Shown here: one piece after another, positions 60,538 to 64,000 of the stretch
Numbering within the stretch: position 1 is the stretch's first letter
How the letters are laid out: each line of letters starts with the position of its first letter
Source of the DNA: Pelagisphaera sp964404745
GTDB taxonomy: Bacteria > Verrucomicrobiota > Verrucomicrobiia > Opitutales > Opitutaceae
Assembly (NCBI GenBank): GCA_964404745.1
Contig: CAYOLG010000027.1
Location: forward strand, 1-64,000
Reading direction: 5' to 3'
DNA length: 64,000 nucleotides
The notes under the pieces: generated by a model
Databases searched by the model: none
Seen by the model: only the letters and a program-made list of their open reading frames with translations
What the model was told of the DNA's origin: nothing
Program-made: the position numbers and the translations under genes

Positions 60538-61902
60538 TCAGTGGTTGCAGGCGAGTTCCTTTGCCGCCGTTCTATCTCCGCCCAAATGGCTATGCCTTTG
60601 AGCGAATTCCCTAAACTCATCCTCGAATTTGTCTAGATAGCTTTGCACCGGCCAAGCGACCGCGAAGCCAAAGGCGCAAATGGTCCGCCCTTCGATTTGA
60701 TCCGCCACCGATCGCAACAAGTCCACGTCCTCAGGGCGGGCTTGGCCATGCACCATGCGAGTGGTAATTTTCTTAAGCCATAACGATCCTTCGCGGCAAG
60801 GCGTGCATTGCCCGCAGCTTTCGTGGGAATAAAATGCCATCAAATTAGCCAGGGCCACGGGAATTTCCACCGTGTCATCGAGAACCATCATCCCGCCCGA
60901 TCCCGACATGGAACCGGCCGCGGCAATCCCGTCATAGTCCAATGGAATATCCTCTATCCCCCAATCGTACTCGTTGCCATCGCGGTCCTTGCCTTTGAAT
61001 CGCTCCCCGTTTTTCAGGATCTTCATTGACGATCCCCCAGGGATGATTGCCTTGATCGTCCGGCCCTCCTTTGGCCCTCCGCAAATATCGTAGACCAGTT
61101 CGCCCAAAGTGATGCCCGCTACTTCGTAGTAGCCCGGGCGCTTGACCCCACCAGAAACACACCAAATTCGTGTACCCGTATTGTTGGGTCGGCCGATCTT
61201 GGCGTATTCCTCTGCTCCCATTTCCAGGATGTGCTTAACGTTGCAGAGCGTCTCCACGTTGTTCACGATTGTCGGGCACATGTACAGGCCCAGAGCGGCA
61301 GGGAAATATGGCGGCTTGATTCTCGGATTGGCCCGCTTGCCCTCCAGCGACTCGATCAACCCCGTTTCTTCGCCGCAGATATAGGCCGCCGCTCCGCGGT
61401 GCACCACGATGTCGCAGTTGTATCCAGAACCTAGTATATTGTCGCCAACGAAATTCTTTTCCTTCGCTTCCTTGATCGCCTGTTCCAGGATCCTCGCCCC
61501 TTTGGGCATTTCCTCGCGAATGTAGATAAAAGCTTTTGCGCAATCCGTCGCGAAGCAGGAAATCATGATTCCTTCGATCAGCTGATGCGGATCCTTGTGG
61601 ACGATTTGACGATCCTTGAACGTGCCGGGCTCGGATTCGTCGCAATTGCAAACCATATAAACCGGCTTGCCTGACTTGCGATCGACAAAGCTCCATTTGA
61701 CGCCTGCCGGGAAACCGGCTCCGCCGCGGCCGCGCAATTGGGAATTTTTGACCTCGTCGCAGATCGTCTGCTTGTCCATGCCCACGGCTTTCTTGAGTAT
61801 CTCGTAGCCGCCATGCCGCATGTAGCAATCGATGTCCGGGGTATAGCCGGGCTCATCGGCGTATTTGAGAATTATTCTCTGCTCTTTAGGATGTACCGCC
61901 AT
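60538..61902 (-). CDS. nuoF: NADH-quinone oxidoreductase subunit F
   Basis: I start at the ATG at 61902 (MAVHPKEQRIILKYADEPG); the frame extends upstream to 61944 over nuoE sequence. The 454-aa protein has LRGRGGAGFPAGVKWSF near 56 (FMN), YICGEETGLIESLEG near 174 (NADH) and ESCGQCTPCREGSLW near 348 with the N3 cluster cysteines, the fourth Cys near 397 (TICAFG). It begins 5 bp after nuoE. Confidence 0.96.
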   Translation of the reverse strand: MAVHPKEQRIILKYADEPGYTPDIDCYMRHGGYEILKKAVGMDKQTICDEVKNSQLRGRGGAGFPAGVKWSFVDRKSGKPVYMVCNCDESEPGTFKDRQIVHKDPHQLIEGIMISCFATDCAKAFIYIREEMPKGARILEQAIKEAKEKNFVGDNILGSGYNCDIVVHRGAAAYICGEETGLIESLEGKRANPRIKPPYFPAALGLYMCPTIVNNVETLCNVKHILEMGAEEYAKIGRPNNTGTRIWCVSGGVKRPGYYEVAGITLGELVYDICGGPKEGRTIKAIIPGGSSMKILKNGERFKGKDRDGNEYDWGIEDIPLDYDGIAAAGSMSGSGGMMVLDDTVEIPVALANLMAFYSHESCGQCTPCREGSLWLKKITTRMVHGQARPEDVDLLRSVADQIEGRTICAFGFAVAWPVQSYLDKFEDEFREFAQRHSHLGGDRTAAKELACNH

Positions 61903-61907
61903 TATAA

Positions 61908-62393
61908 CTACGCTTGCGCCGCCTCCGCTTTTATCTGATCGCAAATGGCTTTGGCCTTTTCTTCGTCCAGGTTTTCGTAGAGTTCGTCATCCACCAGCAT
62001 AACGGGAGCTGTGCCGCAACTCGCTAAGCATTCGGCAAACTCCACAGTCACCTCTCCGTCCGGGGAAACCTCGTTCAAATCGGTATCGAATTCCGAGAGC
62101 ATTCTGTCGCATACTTTGGCGCCTCCCGCCATGGCGCAAGACAAGGTCCGGCATACGCGAATGTGGCGCTTGCCGATTCGGCGCTGCCGGAAAAACGGGT
62201 AGAAGGTAATTACGGAAAGCACATGGATCGCTTCGATCTCCAGTTTCTCCGCTACCCATTCAGCCGCTTCATTAGTCAGCAGTCCTTGATCCTTCTGGAT
62301 CGCATGAAGGAGCGGCATCACCGCGCTGCGCTTTTCCGGATACTTGGGAATCGCTTCTTCGATTTCTGCTAGAGTCTCTGGCTTGAGTTCCAT
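61908..62393 (-). CDS. nuoE: NADH-quinone oxidoreductase subunit E
   Basis: The 161-aa protein has CRTLSCAMAGGAKVCD near 81 and FAECLASCGTAPVMLVDDELY near 118, giving the four Cys of the N1a 2Fe-2S cluster, and the TNEAAEWVAEKLEI helix. It is the usual thioredoxin-like subunit. It lies 104 bp after nuoD; the gap contains nothing notable. Confidence 0.95.
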   Translation of the reverse strand: MELKPETLAEIEEAIPKYPEKRSAVMPLLHAIQKDQGLLTNEAAEWVAEKLEIEAIHVLSVITFYPFFRQRRIGKRHIRVCRTLSCAMAGGAKVCDRMLSEFDTDLNEVSPDGEVTVEFAECLASCGTAPVMLVDDELYENLDEEKAKAICDQIKAEAAQA

Positions 62394-62497
62394 CTATGTG
62401 AATTAAGAAATGAGATTTAAGATTTAAGAAGGGGCATCGCCTCAACGATTTTCTTGCCTTTCCAAAAACGCTTCATTCCTCAGTCTTGCCTCTTCGA

Positions 62498-63739
62498 TTA
62501 CCTATCGCATTCGCCCATGACGAAATCCAGGCTTCCCAAGATGGCCGGAATATCCGAAACCATGCCGCCAACGCAGACCTTTTCCAGAATGGACAAATTG
62601 TTGAAAGAGGGACCGCGGATCTTCATTCGGTAGGGAACGCCGCCCCCTTTGGATACGATGTAGAATCCTAGGGCCCCTTTCGGGTTTTCCGCTTCAAAAT
62701 AAACTTCGCCCGCCGGCATATCCGGTCCCTCAGTCGTGATCATGAAATTCTGGATAAGCTCCTCCATCGAGGTTAGAATCTTGTCTTTCCTCGGGGCGAA
62801 AATCTTGGTCGCTTCCTCCGCGTAGAAAGGGCCATCCGGCATCGAGCCAATCGCTTGACGAACGATGCGAACGCTTTGCTTCATCTCCTCCATCCGGACC
62901 GCGTACCTGTCATAGCAATCGCCATTTTCACCCAAAGGAACTTCGAATTCGTAGTTTTCGTACCCACTGTACGGAGCGTCCCGGCGCAGATCCACATCAA
63001 CGCCCGAACCCCTTAGATTGGGACCGGTCAAACCATAGGAGATGGCATCTTCCTTGGAGATGACTCCAACGTCGGCTGTACGATCAAACCAAATACGATT
63101 TCGGGTGAGCAGAGCCTCGACGTCGTCTAAGAGCGGCAGAAACTCTTCGCAGAATTTCAAAACCCGGTCCATCCATCCGTCTGGCATGTCTCTGGTTACA
63201 CCACCGATGCGCGAATAGCTCGTAGTAAGACGAGCGCCCGTCAGCTCCTCGAAAAGCGTGTATAGCTTCTCCCGCTCGGTAAACGTAATCATGAATACCG
63301 TCAAGGCTCCCACATCCATGGTGTAGGCTCCCAGACCGAGCAAGTGAGCCGATATCCGCGCCAGCTCGCTCGTCACTACGCGTATGGCCTGGCAACGTTC
63401 TGGCACCTCGAGATTGGCCAGCTTCTCGACCGCCATGGCGTAGGCGGCGTTGTTGGCCAAGGGAGCTAGGTAGTCCAACCGGTCCGTGTAGGGCACAAAC
63501 TGGTTGTAGGTCATATTCTCAGCAATCTTCTCGTCTCCACGGTGCAAATACCCGAGCACGGGGTCGCACATTTTGACGATTTCCCCATCGAGCTCCAAAT
63601 TGAGTCGCAACACGCCATGCGTCGACGGATGCGATGGGCCCATAGACATTTCCAAATGCTCCGTCTCGAATTCTTGAGCTGCCGCAGCGGTCTTGGCCCC
63701 CGAATCCGGGGCAGTGTATTCTGCTTTTTCAGTTGGCAT
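62498..63739 (-). CDS. nuoD: NADH-quinone oxidoreductase subunit D
   Basis: The 413-aa protein has MSMGPSHPSTHGVLRLNLELDGE near 31-53 (quinone His), CDPVLGYLHRGDEKIAE near 58, SYSRIGGVTRDMPDGW near 174 and a C-terminal IPAILGSLDFVMGECDR, as required for the quinone-binding subunit. The N-terminal 25 residues, before the core, are not conserved. Confidence 0.97.
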   Translation of the reverse strand: MPTEKAEYTAPDSGAKTAAAAQEFETEHLEMSMGPSHPSTHGVLRLNLELDGEIVKMCDPVLGYLHRGDEKIAENMTYNQFVPYTDRLDYLAPLANNAAYAMAVEKLANLEVPERCQAIRVVTSELARISAHLLGLGAYTMDVGALTVFMITFTEREKLYTLFEELTGARLTTSYSRIGGVTRDMPDGWMDRVLKFCEEFLPLLDDVEALLTRNRIWFDRTADVGVISKEDAISYGLTGPNLRGSGVDVDLRRDAPYSGYENYEFEVPLGENGDCYDRYAVRMEEMKQSVRIVRQAIGSMPDGPFYAEEATKIFAPRKDKILTSMEELIQNFMITTEGPDMPAGEVYFEAENPKGALGFYIVSKGGGVPYRMKIRGPSFNNLSILEKVCVGGMVSDIPAILGSLDFVMGECDR

Positions 63740-63786
63740 AGAGGAAAGGGAGGGTCTTCGTTCGATTAAAATTAGTTAGATTTCGC

Positions 63787-64000
63787 CTACTCTGGCTTTT
63801 CGTTAGCTTCGTTCCAGCTCTCGTCTTTGGCTTTCGGCTCGCGCTCGCCTTCGAACGCGGACTGACGAGCAACGAAAGGACCGCCGGCCATCGGGGCTGG
63901 CTTTACCTTGGTCCCGGTTTCGGCCGCGATTTCCTGATCCCAAAGCTCTTCTTCGAATCCAGCTAAGGGAAACTCTTTGCGGAGTGGATAATACGGGTAC
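63787..64000 (-). CDS. nuoC: NADH-quinone oxidoreductase subunit C, C-terminal part (5' end outside window)
   Basis: The minus-strand frame from 64000 to a TAG at 63787-63789 begins with YPYYPLRKEFPLAGFEEELWDQ; the YPLRKEFPL part is the conserved C-terminus of NuoC. It then has an unusual 50-residue tail, PAPMAGGPFVARQSAFEGE, rich in Glu and Lys. The start lies beyond the window. It is 47 bp upstream of nuoD, the expected order. Confidence 0.9.
   Translation of the reverse strand, partial: YPYYPLRKEFPLAGFEEELWDQEIAAETGTKVKPAPMAGGPFVARQSAFEGEREPKAKDESWNEANEKPE

Noticed and set aside
1..64000. tRNA, rRNA, CRISPR arrays and complete insertion sequences
   Set aside because: I scanned intergenic regions by eye for T-loop motifs, repeat-spacer patterns and transposase motifs and found none; a covariance-model scan would be decisive.

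Overview
The window looks like a draft assembly of a marine or aquatic bacterium of the Verrucomicrobiota, probably class Opitutia (Puniceicoccales-like). This is inferred from the gene content: a Planctomycetes/Verrucomicrobia-type PSD1 cytochrome protein, secreted sulfatases, a VPDSG-CTERM protein, the ribBA-ribH-nusB-ftsY order, and a full nuo operon with a short NuoG. No rRNA, tRNA, CRISPR array or insertion sequence was found. A 100-N scaffold gap at 44768-44867 is flanked by an identical 55-bp direct repeat, so apparent frameshifts and stops should be treated with caution.

Region 1 (1-20443) is a secreted and catabolic segment. It holds a PSD1/DUF1549/LamG/DUF1553 protein cut off by the window edge, two S1 sulfatases, a PhoD-like phosphatase, a GMC oxidoreductase with a Tat-type gluconate-2-dehydrogenase subunit-3 partner, a cupin, an EamA permease, two xylose-isomerase-like TIM-barrel proteins, an SDR dehydrogenase, a LamG-like secreted protein, an Nramp-fold carrier without the metal-binding motifs, a Gfo/Idh/MocA oxidoreductase and a HAD hydrolase. 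The second TIM-barrel gene, the carrier and the MocA gene overlap at their stop/start codons and are almost certainly co-translated. Together with the GMC pair they suggest oxidation and uptake of a sugar, glycoside or polyol, possibly by a 3-keto route.

Region 2 (20506-30307) is mostly housekeeping: a CobW-like P-loop protein, aroC, cysE, a DUF481 outer-membrane protein, then ribB(A)-ribH-nusB-ftsY with a possible attenuator in its leader, and a NatAB-type ABC transporter. The GTP cyclohydrolase half of RibBA has lost its zinc cysteines.

Region 3 (30379-39259) carries a cyclophilin, a four-gene ABC/FtsX/His-rich/DUF3299 cluster that resembles zinc-acquisition clusters, a divergent zinc-ribbon gene followed by a broken thioredoxin gene, an imelysin plus di-heme oxidoreductase pair typical of iron acquisition, and blaI with a decayed blaR1.

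Region 4 (39387-51150) has the transhydrogenase genes pntAA-pntAB-pntB, small secreted and DNA-binding-like proteins, a double-ACT regulator, a VPDSG-CTERM gene with an in-frame stop next to the assembly gap, an FkbM methyltransferase, YhcH, rarA, thiD, a ComEC-like channel and small hypothetical genes. Region 5 (51246-64000) is respiratory complex I, nuoC to nuoN on the minus strand, with nuoC truncated by the window edge.

Scattered between genes is a set of long imperfect palindromes that share GGTAG...CTACC ends but differ in arm sequence; one supplies the stop codon of a gene.
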